Positions 19,419 through 27,668 of a DNA stretch of 38,326 nt are shown here, in pieces; positions within the stretch are counted from its first letter, which is position 1; each line of letters begins with the position of its first letter. The position numbers were made by a program, and so were the translations under genes. The stretch comes from Planktomarina sp. (GTDB lineage: Bacteria; Pseudomonadota; Alphaproteobacteria; Rhodobacterales; Rhodobacteraceae). Location: positions 1 to 38,326 of the forward strand of contig JAHDCF010000019.1 in the NCBI GenBank assembly GCA_020630015.1, in the 5' to 3' direction. Under the pieces are notes generated by a model. The model was not told the origin of the DNA. It did no database searches and saw only the letters and a program-made list of their open reading frames with translations.

Positions 19419-20177
19419 TTAAACCGATCCTGCGTCCACGAAAAAGTTGCTGGCGGTGGACATGGCAGAATCGTCTGAAGCCAACCACAAAACTTGACGC
19501 GCAAGATACACGGGTTCCACCATCTTCGGCAGGCATTGCCCCTTTAGATGTTCTTCAATGGCTTCATCCGTAACCCACAGGTCTTTTTGGCGCTGGGTCA
19601 TGATCCAGCCCGGCACAATGCAATTTACACGAATATTATGCGGGCCAAGATCCCTGGCCATGCCGCGCGTCAACCCATGGATCGCGGCTTTGGCGGTGGT
19701 ATAAGCCGGAAAGCCACCCCCCTTTTCCCACCATGAATTTGAACCCATATTGATGATGGAACCAGCGGTCGCTGCAATCATATCCGGGGCAATCGCTTGG
19801 ATCATGAAAAAGTAATGACGCAGGTTTGTGGCCTGACGTTCATCCCAATATTCGGGTGTGACAGTTTCCCAACCATGGCGATCATCGCGCGCAGCATTGT
19901 TTACCAATACATTGGCTGGGCCCTGCTTTTCGCGCAATTCGGCGACAGCCGACTTAAGCGCATCAATATCGCGAAGATCGCAATGGGCAAATGCAACTTC
20001 CCCTTCCAATCGATTCACCAATGCCTCGCTGGCGTCTTTGTCGAAATCCAAAAAACCGACCTTGGCCCCTTGGTTGGCAAAGGCTTCGACTATTTCCAAG
20101 CCGATGCCAGATGCACCGCCTGTAACCACCACGGTTTTGCCCTTTAAACTGGGATAAATGGCGAATTGATCAGACAT
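19419..20177 (-). CDS. SDR-family NAD(P)-dependent dehydrogenase
   Basis: The 252-residue protein is a classical short-chain dehydrogenase. TGGASGIG (19-26) is the dinucleotide-binding glycine motif, Asp44 after the second strand favours NAD(H), NNAA (93-96) is the structural motif, and the catalytic set is Ser146 or Ser148, Tyr159 and Lys163 (YTTAK). The C-terminus ends in the usual STASNFFVDAGSV. Family members closest in layout oxidise sugars or secondary alcohols; the substrate cannot be told. The ATG follows AGAGGTG, and a good promoter lies just upstream. It is transcribed alone, convergent with the Cys-repeat gene. Confidence 0.9.
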   Translation of the reverse strand: MSDQFAIYPSLKGKTVVVTGGASGIGLEIVEAFANQGAKVGFLDFDKDASEALVNRLEGEVAFAHCDLRDIDALKSAVAELREKQGPANVLVNNAARDDRHGWETVTPEYWDERQATNLRHYFFMIQAIAPDMIAATAGSIINMGSNSWWEKGGGFPAYTTAKAAIHGLTRGMARDLGPHNIRVNCIVPGWIMTQRQKDLWVTDEAIEEHLKGQCLPKMVEPVYLARQVLWLASDDSAMSTASNFFVDAGSV

Positions 20178-20203
20178 GGTTGCACCTCTTTTGGTTCTTG
20201 GCG

Positions 20204-20232
20204 CTTATATCACCGGCGCGAAACTTCATCAA
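20204..20232 (-). promoter_or_regulatory. Predicted sigma-70 promoter of the SDR gene
   Basis: On the minus strand TTGATG (20232-20227) and TATAAG (20209-20204) are separated by exactly 17 bases. Transcription would begin near 20197, about 20 bases before the ATG at 20177, leaving room for the AGAGGTG ribosome-binding site. Confidence 0.65.
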
Positions 20233-20285
20233 ACCAACTTGACCCTTGCACTTGCGATTTTCGCTGCATATCACCCAAGAACAGT

Positions 20286-20359
20286 GCGGGTATGGTGAAA
20301 AGGTATCACGCGAGCTTCCCAAGCTTAAGTTACGGGTTCAATTCCCGTTACCCGCTCCA
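20286..20359 (+). tRNA. tRNA-Gly (anticodon CCC)
   Basis: A complete 74-base cloverleaf can be drawn. The acceptor stem GCGGGTA pairs with TACCCGC, followed by T and an encoded CCA. The D stem is GTGA/TCAC, the anticodon loop TTCCCAA gives CCC, and the T stem ACGGG/CCCGT encloses TTCAATT. The lowest anticodon-stem pair (C27-A43) is mismatched. It reads GGG codons. There is no terminator between it and the thioesterase gene 27 bases downstream, so the two may share a transcript. Confidence 0.95.
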
Positions 20360-20386
20360 TCTTGATCAACCTGAAAATGCGATATC

Positions 20387-20860
20387 ATGCCCTTACCCGA
20401 CCAATTTAATGTTCCACTTGATCAAGCCACTTTGAGGGATTTGGATATTCCGGAACCTTGGCGGTTTGGCATGGCAGATAAAACCCGTTTTGGGGAACTT
20501 GATGCGTTGGGGCATGTGAACAACACAGCGTATCTGCGATGGGCGGAAAATTTCCGGATCAACTATTTCAAAGAATACGGAATTGCCGATTATTCGGGCA
20601 AACCACCCCGCCTTGTTTTGCGCCAGGTGAGTATGGATTTCTTGAAAGAAATGCACGTGCATGAACCTTATGTGGTGGTGGGACGTACGTCGTTCATCAG
20701 ATCATCAAGTTTTCGAATGGATTACGCGATTTTTTCCCATGATTTGCGCGCCACTGGACATGCCATATTGGTTTGGCTGGATGATGAAAATGCAAAGATG
20801 CCTTTGCCGCAACATGTGCGCGACGTGATGATTGATCGCGATGGTGCGCAGCAAGCCTAA
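20387..20860 (+). CDS. Hotdog-fold acyl-CoA thioesterase (YbgC/FadM type)
   Basis: The 157-residue protein has the 4-hydroxybenzoyl-CoA thioesterase-like signature [21 protein letters not shown]; Asp39 is the likely catalytic residue. The following helix, [18 protein letters not shown] strand pair and C-terminal strands fit a single hotdog domain. Such enzymes hydrolyse acyl- or aryl-CoA esters in the cytoplasm; substrate is unknown. The gene lies directly behind tRNA-Gly. Its stop overlaps the convergent pgi stop by four bases (20857-20860). Confidence 0.88.
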   Translation: MPLPDQFNVPLDQATLRDLDIPEPWRFGMADKTRFGELDALGHVNNTAYLRWAENFRINYFKEYGIADYSGKPPRLVLRQVSMDFLKEMHVHEPYVVVGRTSFIRSSSFRMDYAIFSHDLRATGHAILVWLDDENAKMPLPQHVRDVMIDRDGAQQA

Positions 20861-22446
20861 GATTTCAGATGGGCGACCAACTGTTGGGTTGATCCGTCTT
20901 TATCGCTTGGATCTATTTGCCCAGACAAAATCGGGCCCAAAGCGGTGGCAAGCTCTTTGCCCAATTCAACGCCCCATTGATCAAAGGAATTGATCCCCAA
21001 AATCACGCCTTCTACAAATACCCGATGTTCATAAAGCGCAATGATTTGCCCCAAAACATAGGGTGTCAATTGTGGATATATCAGGGTTGTTGAGGGTCGG
21101 TTTCCAGCAAACACACGGTGTTTGGCCTGTCGATCAAGTTCGTCGCCTTCAAAACCTTTTGCCTGTGCAATGTGTTTCGCAGTTTCAAAATCGCGGCCCA
21201 GCATCAATGCCTCTGATTGGGCCAAACAATTTGCCTGCAACAATTGGTGTTGATGGGCCAGATGGGGTTCATGCCCTTCCTTGGCCACCATAAATTCACA
21301 TGGGATGACCCGGGTTCCTTGATGGATCAGCTGATAAAATGCGTGTTGACCGTTTGTGCCCGGTTCCCCCCAAACAATTGGGCCAGACCCCACATCAACG
21401 GGTTCGCCATTCATCTGAACGCTTTTGCCGTTCGATTCCATCTCAAGCTGCTGGAGGTAGGCTGGCAATCGCAGCAGGCGCTGTTCGTAAGGCAAAACGG
21501 CACGGGTTTCAAAACCACAGCATTGTGCATGCCAGATGCCAATCAAAGCCAACATCAACGGCAGATTTTCCAAATCTGGTGCAGTGGTGAAATGATTATC
21601 CATCGCCTCTGCCCCATTCAGGAACGCGCGGAAATTGAATGATCCAATGGAAATCGCGATGCTGAATCCGATTGGCCCCCACATGGAATATCGGCCGCCG
21701 ACCCAATCCTCGAACCCAAAGACCCGCTCGGGCGCAATCCCAAACGCACTGGTTTTTTCTTCCGCAGATGAAAGCGCCGCAAACTGATCTGCCGGATTGG
21801 GAACGGCTTGGGCCATCCAATCATAGGCGGTTTGTGCATTCGTCATGGTTTCAATGGTGGTGAACGTTTTGGATGCAACAACCACAAGCGTCGTTTCTGG
21901 GTTCAGGCCAGACAAGACATCATGCACATGCGCGCCGTCCACGTTCGACACAAAATGCGTGTTCGGACCGTCGGCATAAGGATGTAATGCCTGCACGGCC
22001 ATGACAGGCCCCAGATCAGATCCACCAATGCCGATGTTCACGACATCCGTGATTTTTCCACCCTGCCCCTGAAACATGCCGGTTCTGACTTTTTCTGCGA
22101 AACGCAACATGGCGTGGCGCGTGGCCAAAACGCCCTCCATCACATCTTGCCCATCAACCACCAAGGGTCCTGACGCGCGCCGCAGCGCAGTGTGCAAAAC
22201 GGCGCGCCTTTCGGTGATGTTGATGGCTTCCCCCGCAAACATCGCATCACGCTTCTGTGCCCATCCTGCTTCTTGCGCCAAGGCAATAAGATCCCTGCGT
22301 GTTTCCGTGTCGATGTTGGTTTTGGAATAATCAAACAAAAGGTTTTCGGCATTGATCGAAAACTCTTGGGCCCGTCTATCATCAAACAAGTCGATCATGC
22401 GACGGGCTTTCACCGCGCGCGCTTTACTTTGTAACGTTTCCCACAT
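20857..22446 (-). CDS. pgi: Glucose-6-phosphate isomerase
   Basis: The 529-residue enzyme interconverts glucose-6-phosphate and fructose-6-phosphate. Visible family elements are [27 protein letters not shown], the signature [13 protein letters not shown], and [18 protein letters not shown] with its catalytic Glu and His; the C-terminal [14 protein letters not shown] carries the catalytic Lys. ATG 22446 (MWETLQSK) starts ten bases after the pgl stop and is preferred; the 24-residue longer form would overlap pgl. It is the last gene of zwf-pgl-pgi, which fits cycling of fructose-6-phosphate back into the Entner-Doudoroff or pentose-phosphate route, known for marine Rhodobacterales. Confidence 0.97.
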   Translation of the reverse strand: MWETLQSKARAVKARRMIDLFDDRRAQEFSINAENLLFDYSKTNIDTETRRDLIALAQEAGWAQKRDAMFAGEAINITERRAVLHTALRRASGPLVVDGQDVMEGVLATRHAMLRFAEKVRTGMFQGQGGKITDVVNIGIGGSDLGPVMAVQALHPYADGPNTHFVSNVDGAHVHDVLSGLNPETTLVVVASKTFTTIETMTNAQTAYDWMAQAVPNPADQFAALSSAEEKTSAFGIAPERVFGFEDWVGGRYSMWGPIGFSIAISIGSFNFRAFLNGAEAMDNHFTTAPDLENLPLMLALIGIWHAQCCGFETRAVLPYEQRLLRLPAYLQQLEMESNGKSVQMNGEPVDVGSGPIVWGEPGTNGQHAFYQLIHQGTRVIPCEFMVAKEGHEPHLAHQHQLLQANCLAQSEALMLGRDFETAKHIAQAKGFEGDELDRQAKHRVFAGNRPSTTLIYPQLTPYVLGQIIALYEHRVFVEGVILGINSFDQWGVELGKELATALGPILSGQIDPSDKDGSTQQLVAHLKS

Positions 22447-22456
22447 GACCCAATCC

Positions 22457-23131
22457 TTATGCAGCAGCCCAATGCACGGTCGCGTGCGGCAAAAGTTGGG
22501 CAATCGGCGCTTTATCAATCGAACTTTTCAAGGCCATTTCGTAAGCGGCCCTCTTTTCATCGCCGATGATAATGACGTGAATATGTTTCGCACTTTTAAG
22601 AGCGCGTGCACTTAATGTCACCCGATCTTCCAAACCATCCCCGGGCGTCATGGCGACAAGTGCAGGCGCGTCATCGCTTTGGGCCAATGCACGTTCTGGT
22701 GCATTTGGGAAAATGGATGCGGTGTGCATGTCAGCCCCCATTCCCACCACAGCCACTGACAATGGAAGATGCGCCTCTATTTCTTTGGCCAATGCTTTTG
22801 CGCCTGTTTGCGCATCCAGCATACCGTTGAACAAAGCTTGATACGTGGCTTTTGCCGCGCGGTTTTGCAAAAGGCGATCTTTGATCAGACCTGTGTTTGA
22901 TCGTGGGCTGTCCAATGAAACCCACCGTTCATCCCCCAGCATCAAAACCACTTTTTCCCAGGGCAAATCAGTGTTTGCCAAAATATCGAACAATGGCCCC
23001 GGTGTAGAACCGCCTGGCACGGCCAACCGGGCCACACCACCAGACGCAATTTCGTTCTTCAATCCATCGGCAACCAGATTTGCCACAGTTTGAAACAAAG
23101 CTTTGGCATCGGGATATTCGACAAAGCTCAT
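22457..23131 (-). CDS. pgl: 6-phosphogluconolactonase
   Basis: The 224-residue DevB/SOL-type protein hydrolyses 6-phosphogluconolactone to 6-phosphogluconate. Characteristic segments are [34 protein letters not shown] and [16 protein letters not shown], the last holding the catalytic His. The common Gly of GxDGHTAS is replaced by Met here, a mild variation. ATG 23131 overlaps the zwf stop (TCAT on the plus strand, 23128-23131), implying translational coupling; a six-residue longer form from 23149 is less likely. Confidence 0.95.
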   Translation of the reverse strand: MSFVEYPDAKALFQTVANLVADGLKNEIASGGVARLAVPGGSTPGPLFDILANTDLPWEKVVLMLGDERWVSLDSPRSNTGLIKDRLLQNRAAKATYQALFNGMLDAQTGAKALAKEIEAHLPLSVAVVGMGADMHTASIFPNAPERALAQSDDAPALVAMTPGDGLEDRVTLSARALKSAKHIHVIIIGDEKRAAYEMALKSSIDKAPIAQLLPHATVHWAAA

Positions 23132-24582
23132 GGTTCGATATCCCGCCATTTGCGCAGATCGCGGTGCAAAAGCGCCAAGGCATCGTCAGGACCTGAACTG
23201 CCCGCATCGTAAAGTTTTGGAACATCATTTCGCCTCTGCCACCCTTCGATAATCGGATCGGTCCATGCCCATGCGGCCTCTACCTCGTCCCCGCGCATGA
23301 ACAAAGTTTGGTTTCCGCGGATGACATCCATAATCAAACGTTCATAGGCATCTGGGGCGTCTTCGGCTTGATCGCCCAAAGTTTCCGCGAACGTCATATC
23401 CAAAGGCACATGCGCCAAACGCATGCCACCTGGCCCCGGTTCTTTGATTGTCACATCCAACGTGATGCCTTCGTTGGGTTGAAGGTGAATTGCGAGGATG
23501 TTTTGCCCCTCATCGCCTTCATCCCCGAAAATCGAATGGGGCAGCTTTTTAAAGACAACCGCTATTTCCGATGCCCGCGCCTTTAACCGTTTTCCGGTGC
23601 GCAAATAGAACGGCACACCGGACCATCGCCAATTCGCAATCTTGGCCTTCAGTGCAACATAGCTTTCGGTAAAGGTTTTGGGATCCCCGGCTTCTTCGCG
23701 ATAACTTGGGCCTTCGGGGCCTTCTGAATACTGACCACGAACCAATTCATGAGGTTCAACCGGTTCCAAAGCGCGGATGACCTTTAGCTTTTCATCGCGG
23801 ACGGCATCAGGATCAAATTTGCTGGGCGGTTCCATCGCAATAAGGCACAGAAGTTGCATCAAATGGTTTTGCACCATATCGCGCATCGCACCGGATTTGT
23901 CATAATAGGCACCGCGCCCGCCAACCCCAACGGATTCCGCGACACTGATTTGAATGTGATCAATATACTGCGAATTCCACAAAGGTTCGAACAACAGATT
24001 GCCAAACCGAATGGCCATCAAGTTCTGCACCGTTTCTTTTCCCAAATAGTGATCGATCCGATAAATCTGAGTTTCATCAAATTCAGCGGCCAAGGATGCA
24101 TTCAGTTCTTTTGCCGTGGTTAAATCGCGACCAAAGGGTTTTTCCACAACGATCCTGCTGTCTGATGTGGCGATTTTCCAACTGTTCAAGCGTTGCGCCA
24201 GATCACCAAACAAGCCCGGTCCGACAGAAAAATAATAAGCCGTGATCACATCATTGCGGATCATATCGCGCAGGTCTGCCCACCCTTCGTCGCCACGCGC
24301 GTCAATTTTGATGTATTCAAGACGTTCCAAAAATCTGGGCAAGTCAGCACAATCGGCAAGGGTTTTCCCGCCGAACTCGGCAATCGCTTCTGCCACCAAA
24401 TTTCGATAACCTTTAGAATCAAAATCGGTTCTGGCCGCGCCTATGATGCGCGCCTCATCAGGCATCTGTCCGGAACAGAACCTTCGAAACAGGCCGGGCA
24501 GGATCTTTCTGCGTGCCAGATCACCTGTGCCCCCAAAAATCACCAAATCAAATGTATCTACAGGTATGACGCGTGAAACCAT
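23128..24582 (-). CDS. zwf: Glucose-6-phosphate 1-dehydrogenase
   Basis: The 484-residue enzyme oxidises glucose-6-phosphate to the lactone, the entry to the pentose-phosphate and Entner-Doudoroff pathways. The coenzyme site is IFGGTGDLARRK (15-26) and the active-site signature is RIDHYLGKETVQN (175-187) with His178. VVEKPFGRD and the C-terminal EAAWAWTDPI are also typical. Length is usual. The ATG follows GGTGAGG. It is first in zwf-pgl-pgi, with a LacI-type operator candidate upstream in the region shared with the divergent radical SAM gene. Confidence 0.98.
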   Translation of the reverse strand: MVSRVIPVDTFDLVIFGGTGDLARRKILPGLFRRFCSGQMPDEARIIGAARTDFDSKGYRNLVAEAIAEFGGKTLADCADLPRFLERLEYIKIDARGDEGWADLRDMIRNDVITAYYFSVGPGLFGDLAQRLNSWKIATSDSRIVVEKPFGRDLTTAKELNASLAAEFDETQIYRIDHYLGKETVQNLMAIRFGNLLFEPLWNSQYIDHIQISVAESVGVGGRGAYYDKSGAMRDMVQNHLMQLLCLIAMEPPSKFDPDAVRDEKLKVIRALEPVEPHELVRGQYSEGPEGPSYREEAGDPKTFTESYVALKAKIANWRWSGVPFYLRTGKRLKARASEIAVVFKKLPHSIFGDEGDEGQNILAIHLQPNEGITLDVTIKEPGPGGMRLAHVPLDMTFAETLGDQAEDAPDAYERLIMDVIRGNQTLFMRGDEVEAAWAWTDPIIEGWQRRNDVPKLYDAGSSGPDDALALLHRDLRKWRDIEP

Positions 24583-24654
24583 ATTTCCCTCACCTTTGAT
24601 CCACTTTTTACAAACTGGGCGAAAAAGCCCGAAAGTGCATCACATTTTTGTGCG

Positions 24655-24668
24655 CGTTAGCGATAACA
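24655..24668. promoter_or_regulatory. Candidate LacI-family operator between zwf and the radical SAM gene
   Basis: Read towards zwf the sequence is TGTTATCGCTAACG: GTTA and TAAC half-sites flank a central CG, like operators of LacI-family sugar regulators such as GntR of E. coli. Five of seven base pairs are symmetric. It lies 73-86 bases upstream of the zwf ATG. An imperfect stem in the zwf leader (24602-24637; arms CACTTT/AAAGTG and GGGC/GCCC) lies between them. Confidence 0.5.
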
Positions 24669-24727
24669 GTTTTCCCAGGCAGATGAAACCAACTATGTGT
24701 GGCCCAGACACACTGGAAAGCGCTGCA

Positions 24728-25684
24728 ATGAAAGATATTTCCCCACCCGCCAAAGCCAATATTGGCAAATTTATTGATCCGGACACAACTGCTGATGGAT
24801 CACCAAGGGCAAAAGTGGCGCTGACGCATCCCGAAACACTTTGGTTCAACACCGGCACATTATGTAATATTGAATGCGTGAACTGTTATATTGAAAGTTC
24901 GCCCACCAATGATGCGTTGGTGTATATCACTGCCGATGAGGTTAGTGACTATCTAGAACAGCTTAAATCCCGCGAATGGAACGTACGTGAAATCGCATTT
25001 ACAGGGGGTGAACCGTTCATGAACCCCGAAATGATTGAAATCACACGCCGCGCCCTGGCCGAAGGGTATGAGGTTTTGATCTTAACCAATGCCATGCGCC
25101 CCATGATGCGAAAGCGTGTTCAAGAAGGATTGTTGCAGCTGAACCAAGATTTCCCCGGAAAATTGACACTGCGAATTTCAGTTGATCACCACACCGCCGA
25201 TAATCACGACATCGAACGCGGCGCAGGCAGCTTTGATCTGACGTTAAAAGGAATGGATTGGTTGCGTGACAATGGGTTTCGCATGGCGATTGCCGGCCGC
25301 ACGGTTTGGGGGGAAGATGATGCCACCGGTCGTGCCGGTTATGCCGAACTTTTCAAGACCCATGGATATGATATTGACGCACAAAACCCCGGCATGACAG
25401 TTTTGTTTCCAGAGATGGACGAAGGCATAGAAGTTCCTGAAATTACAACAGCTTGCTGGGGTATTTTAAACAAAAGCCCGAACGATATCATGTGCGCGTC
25501 TTCGCGGATGGTGGTAAAACGCAAAGGCGCAGATACACCGGCTGTATTGGCCTGCACTTTGTTGCCTTACACACCCGAGTTTGAATTGGGATCCACGCTG
25601 GAAGAGGCAGAAAAACCAGTTTCTCTGAACCACGCCCATTGCGCTAAGTTTTGTGTTTTGGGTGGGGCAAGTTGTTCTGCTTAA
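24728..25684 (+). CDS. Radical SAM protein with Cys-rich C-terminus
   Basis: The 318-residue protein binds the radical SAM cluster through Cys46, Cys50 and Cys53 (CNIECVNC, CxxxCxxC). The SAM motif FTGGEPFMNPE (91-101), the LILTNA strand and LRISVDHH are typical of the MoaA/SPASM-like branch. Beyond the barrel are six more cysteines (243, 256, 276, 305, 309, 316), spaced as in proteins with auxiliary iron-sulfur clusters. Its substrate is unknown. ATG 24728 has GGAAAG upstream; ATG 24683 and 24695 are alternatives adding 15 or 11 residues. It is divergent from zwf and convergent with the HNH gene (gap four bases), so it seems monocistronic. Confidence 0.88.
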   Translation: MKDISPPAKANIGKFIDPDTTADGSPRAKVALTHPETLWFNTGTLCNIECVNCYIESSPTNDALVYITADEVSDYLEQLKSREWNVREIAFTGGEPFMNPEMIEITRRALAEGYEVLILTNAMRPMMRKRVQEGLLQLNQDFPGKLTLRISVDHHTADNHDIERGAGSFDLTLKGMDWLRDNGFRMAIAGRTVWGEDDATGRAGYAELFKTHGYDIDAQNPGMTVLFPEMDEGIEVPEITTACWGILNKSPNDIMCASSRMVVKRKGADTPAVLACTLLPYTPEFELGSTLEEAEKPVSLNHAHCAKFCVLGGASCSA

Positions 25685-25688
25685 GGGG

Positions 25689-26273
25689 TTAGGTTTCCAG
25701 CTCCGTATCCCAATACAGAAAATCCATCCAACTTTCGTGCAAATGGTTCGGCGGAAATTGCCGCCCGATATTTTGCAATTCTGCTGCAGCGGGTTGGCGG
25801 GGTGCGCGCCGCAGGCTGAGGCCGCATTGTTTCAAACTTTGCGATCCTTTCCTTAGGTTGCATTTCGAACATGCCGCCACCACGTTTTCCCAACTTGTAC
25901 GTCCCCCGCGCGCCCTTGGAACAACATGATCAAATGTAAGATCGTTAGAGGCACCACAATACTGACATGAGAATGCATCGCGCAAAAACAAATTGAACCG
26001 CGTGAAGGCCACTTGTTTTTGCGGCTTCACATAATCTCGCAGAACCACCACAGATGGAATTTTTATCGTGGTTGTGGGGGATCGGACGGTTTGTTCGTAT
26101 TCGGCAACGATTTGGACACGATCCAACCAAGCAGCCTTCACCGCATCTTGCCACGACCAAAGGGACAAAGGGTAATAAGATAACGGTCGGTAATCGGCGT
26201 TCAAAACAAGTGCCGGGCAATTGTCCAAAGACGGCCCGCCGCGCACAAAATCTGCCCTAAATTCTGCTTCCAT
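25689..26273 (-). CDS. HNH endonuclease-family protein
   Basis: The 194-residue protein has an HNH zinc-finger nuclease motif: CQYCG (Cys103, Cys106), DHVVPRARGGRTSWENVVAAC with His116 and Asn130, and CSKCN (Cys135, Cys138). The N-terminal part, NADYRPLSYYPLSLWSWQDAV, is typical of a widely conserved chromosomal HNH protein of Alphaproteobacteria whose role is unknown; it is not obviously part of a phage or a restriction system here. ATG 26273 is preferred over 26327 because the predicted transcription start (near 26323) lies downstream of the latter. Convergent with the radical SAM gene. Confidence 0.9.
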   Translation of the reverse strand: MEAEFRADFVRGGPSLDNCPALVLNADYRPLSYYPLSLWSWQDAVKAAWLDRVQIVAEYEQTVRSPTTTIKIPSVVVLRDYVKPQKQVAFTRFNLFLRDAFSCQYCGASNDLTFDHVVPRARGGRTSWENVVAACSKCNLRKGSQSLKQCGLSLRRAPRQPAAAELQNIGRQFPPNHLHESWMDFLYWDTELET

Positions 26274-26297
26274 CTCCCTTTCCCCCTTTGCCGCTGG

Positions 26298-26319
26298 GGG
26301 TGCGGTCAAAACCACACCC
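26298..26319 (-). promoter_or_regulatory. Stem-loop in the HNH gene leader
   Basis: On the minus strand GGGTGTGGT pairs with ACCGCACCC (nine pairs, one G-U) around a 4-base loop. It would be at the very 5' end of the HNH transcript given the predicted promoter. It could alternatively act as a terminator for the esterase gene upstream, but no U tract follows. Confidence 0.45.
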
Positions 26320-26329
26320 GCCACCAAAG

Positions 26330-26357
26330 ACTATATATAGAGGAAAAGGACTGACAA
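26330..26357 (-). promoter_or_regulatory. Predicted sigma-70 promoter of the HNH gene
   Basis: On the minus strand TTGTCA (26357-26352) and TATAGT (26335-26330), each one base off consensus, are 16 bases apart. The start would be near 26323, leaving about a 50-base leader to ATG 26273. Confidence 0.65.
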
Positions 26358-26367
26358 CCCGGTATAT

Positions 26368-27036
26368 TTAGTCCAAACCAAAGTTTTTGCGCATAAACGC
26401 AAGGGCCACCTGCAACCCATCAGGCGCGATGCCATGGGCGGTGCCTTTCATGATGTGGGCAAAAACATCTGTGAAGCCGGCATTTTGCAAACCTTCAGCC
26501 GCCTGTGGCAAGGATGCGACCGGCACCACGTCATCCGCATCACCATGCACCAAAAGAACAGGCATGCGGGCCGTTACTTCATCCACCAATAGATCGGGTT
26601 CCAACAGACGGCCTGAAAACGCGACGATCGCGGCCAGTGGATCATCGCGTCGCGGTGCCACATGAAGCGACATCATCGTCCCTTGTGAAAATCCAAAAAG
26701 CATCACTTGCTCGGGCAAAAGGTCATTGTCCACCATCACGGCATCAAGATAAGCGTTCAAATCTTCCGCTGCCCGTCTCAGGCCTGCGGCGGCGTCTTCT
26801 TCAGAGGATCCATCGATCCAAGGAATTGGAAACCATTGCAATCCCATGGGGGACATGGCTGTTGTTTCAGGCGCATCGGGGGCCAAGAACAGGATATCGG
26901 GCATGTGCGGTGCCAAAACATCCGCAAGCCCCAACAAATCAGCGCCATTTGCACCATATCCATGCAAAAATATGACGGCCCCGCGAACATCCCCACTGTC
27001 GGGTTGTCGTTGGGCTGAATTCAAAACTCTGGTCAT
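26368..27036 (-). CDS. Alpha/beta-hydrolase carboxylesterase (phospholipase/carboxylesterase family)
   Basis: The 222-residue protein matches the small carboxylesterase / acyl-protein-thioesterase-like family. The oxyanion segment is IFLHGYGANG (22-31), the nucleophile elbow GFSQG holds Ser117, and the acid and base are Asp168 (HGDADDVVP) and His201 (GTAHGI). Such enzymes cleave short-chain esters; the natural substrate is unknown. ATG 27036 overlaps the alkA stop by four bases and is preferred over an upstream start at 27114. It is the last gene of the cbiD-cobK-alkA-esterase string. Confidence 0.88.
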   Translation of the reverse strand: MTRVLNSAQRQPDSGDVRGAVIFLHGYGANGADLLGLADVLAPHMPDILFLAPDAPETTAMSPMGLQWFPIPWIDGSSEEDAAAGLRRAAEDLNAYLDAVMVDNDLLPEQVMLFGFSQGTMMSLHVAPRRDDPLAAIVAFSGRLLEPDLLVDEVTARMPVLLVHGDADDVVPVASLPQAAEGLQNAGFTDVFAHIMKGTAHGIAPDGLQVALAFMRKNFGLD

Positions 27037-27668
27037 AATATTCCTTCTCGCGCTTTTGTTTGTGCGTAATAGGCCCAAAGCACCCGCGCGGCAACGGCCC
27101 GCCATGGTGACCACCTCTGCGCTATGGATCGCATTTCCTTTTCCGTGGGTCGATTGGGCAGATCAAGCAATTGGCGCGTGGCCTCTTGCAGGGCTAAATC
27201 ACCATGGGCAAAAACATCCGCCCTGCCCAATGAAAACATCGCATAGATTTCAGCGGTCCATGACCCGATACCTTTGACTTGAACAAGCCGTTCAATGACA
27301 ACCTGATCCGGCTGTTGGCGCAAATCTGAATAATCAACATCGGCTTCTGCCAAGAACCGTGCGTATTTTATTTTTGACCGCGACAAACCGGCCTGCGCCA
27401 AGTCTTCATCTCGGGCTTGTTTAATACGCCCGATCGAAGTGAGGTTCGCTACTTCAAGCCGCATCCAAGTGGCAGACGCCGATGCAACCGAAACTTGTTG
27501 CCCAACTATCGCTTTCAAAAGTGCGGCAAAACCATCAGGTTGACGCCTAAGGGGAATAGGCCCGCCGAGATCATTGATCACACCTTGAAAGAGGGGATCA
27601 ATTTCGCAGAGGATCGCTGCGCCCTCCTCTATACATACGTCAGAGGTAATTATCCGCCCAATGCCCAA
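27033..27668 (-). CDS. alkA: DNA-3-methyladenine glycosylase II (AlkA type, HhH-GPD)
   Basis: The 211-residue protein is a helix-hairpin-helix glycosylase that removes alkylated bases from DNA. IVGQQVS, the hairpin LVQVKGIGSWTAEIYAM and the catalytic Asp in VFAHGDLALQ are clear. There is no C-terminal iron-sulfur Cys set, which argues for AlkA rather than Nth/MutY. No ATG exists near the N-terminus; a TTG at 27668 with AGGTG five bases upstream is the best start. It overlaps the cobK end by 19 bases. A repair gene in a cobalamin operon is unexpected. Confidence 0.88.
   Translation of the reverse strand: MGIGRIITSDVCIEEGAAILCEIDPLFQGVINDLGGPIPLRRQPDGFAALLKAIVGQQVSVASASATWMRLEVANLTSIGRIKQARDEDLAQAGLSRSKIKYARFLAEADVDYSDLRQQPDQVVIERLVQVKGIGSWTAEIYAMFSLGRADVFAHGDLALQEATRQLLDLPNRPTEKEMRSIAQRWSPWRAVAARVLWAYYAQTKAREGIL

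Noticed and set aside
22447-22518. 24-residue N-terminal extension of pgi
   Set aside because: It overlaps the end of pgl, and the internal ATG at 22446 fits the family N-terminus and the 10-base gap.
24443-24727. Long N-terminal extension of the radical SAM gene
   Set aside because: It would run through the zwf start on the opposite strand and reads as low-quality sequence; the core starts shortly after ATG 24728.
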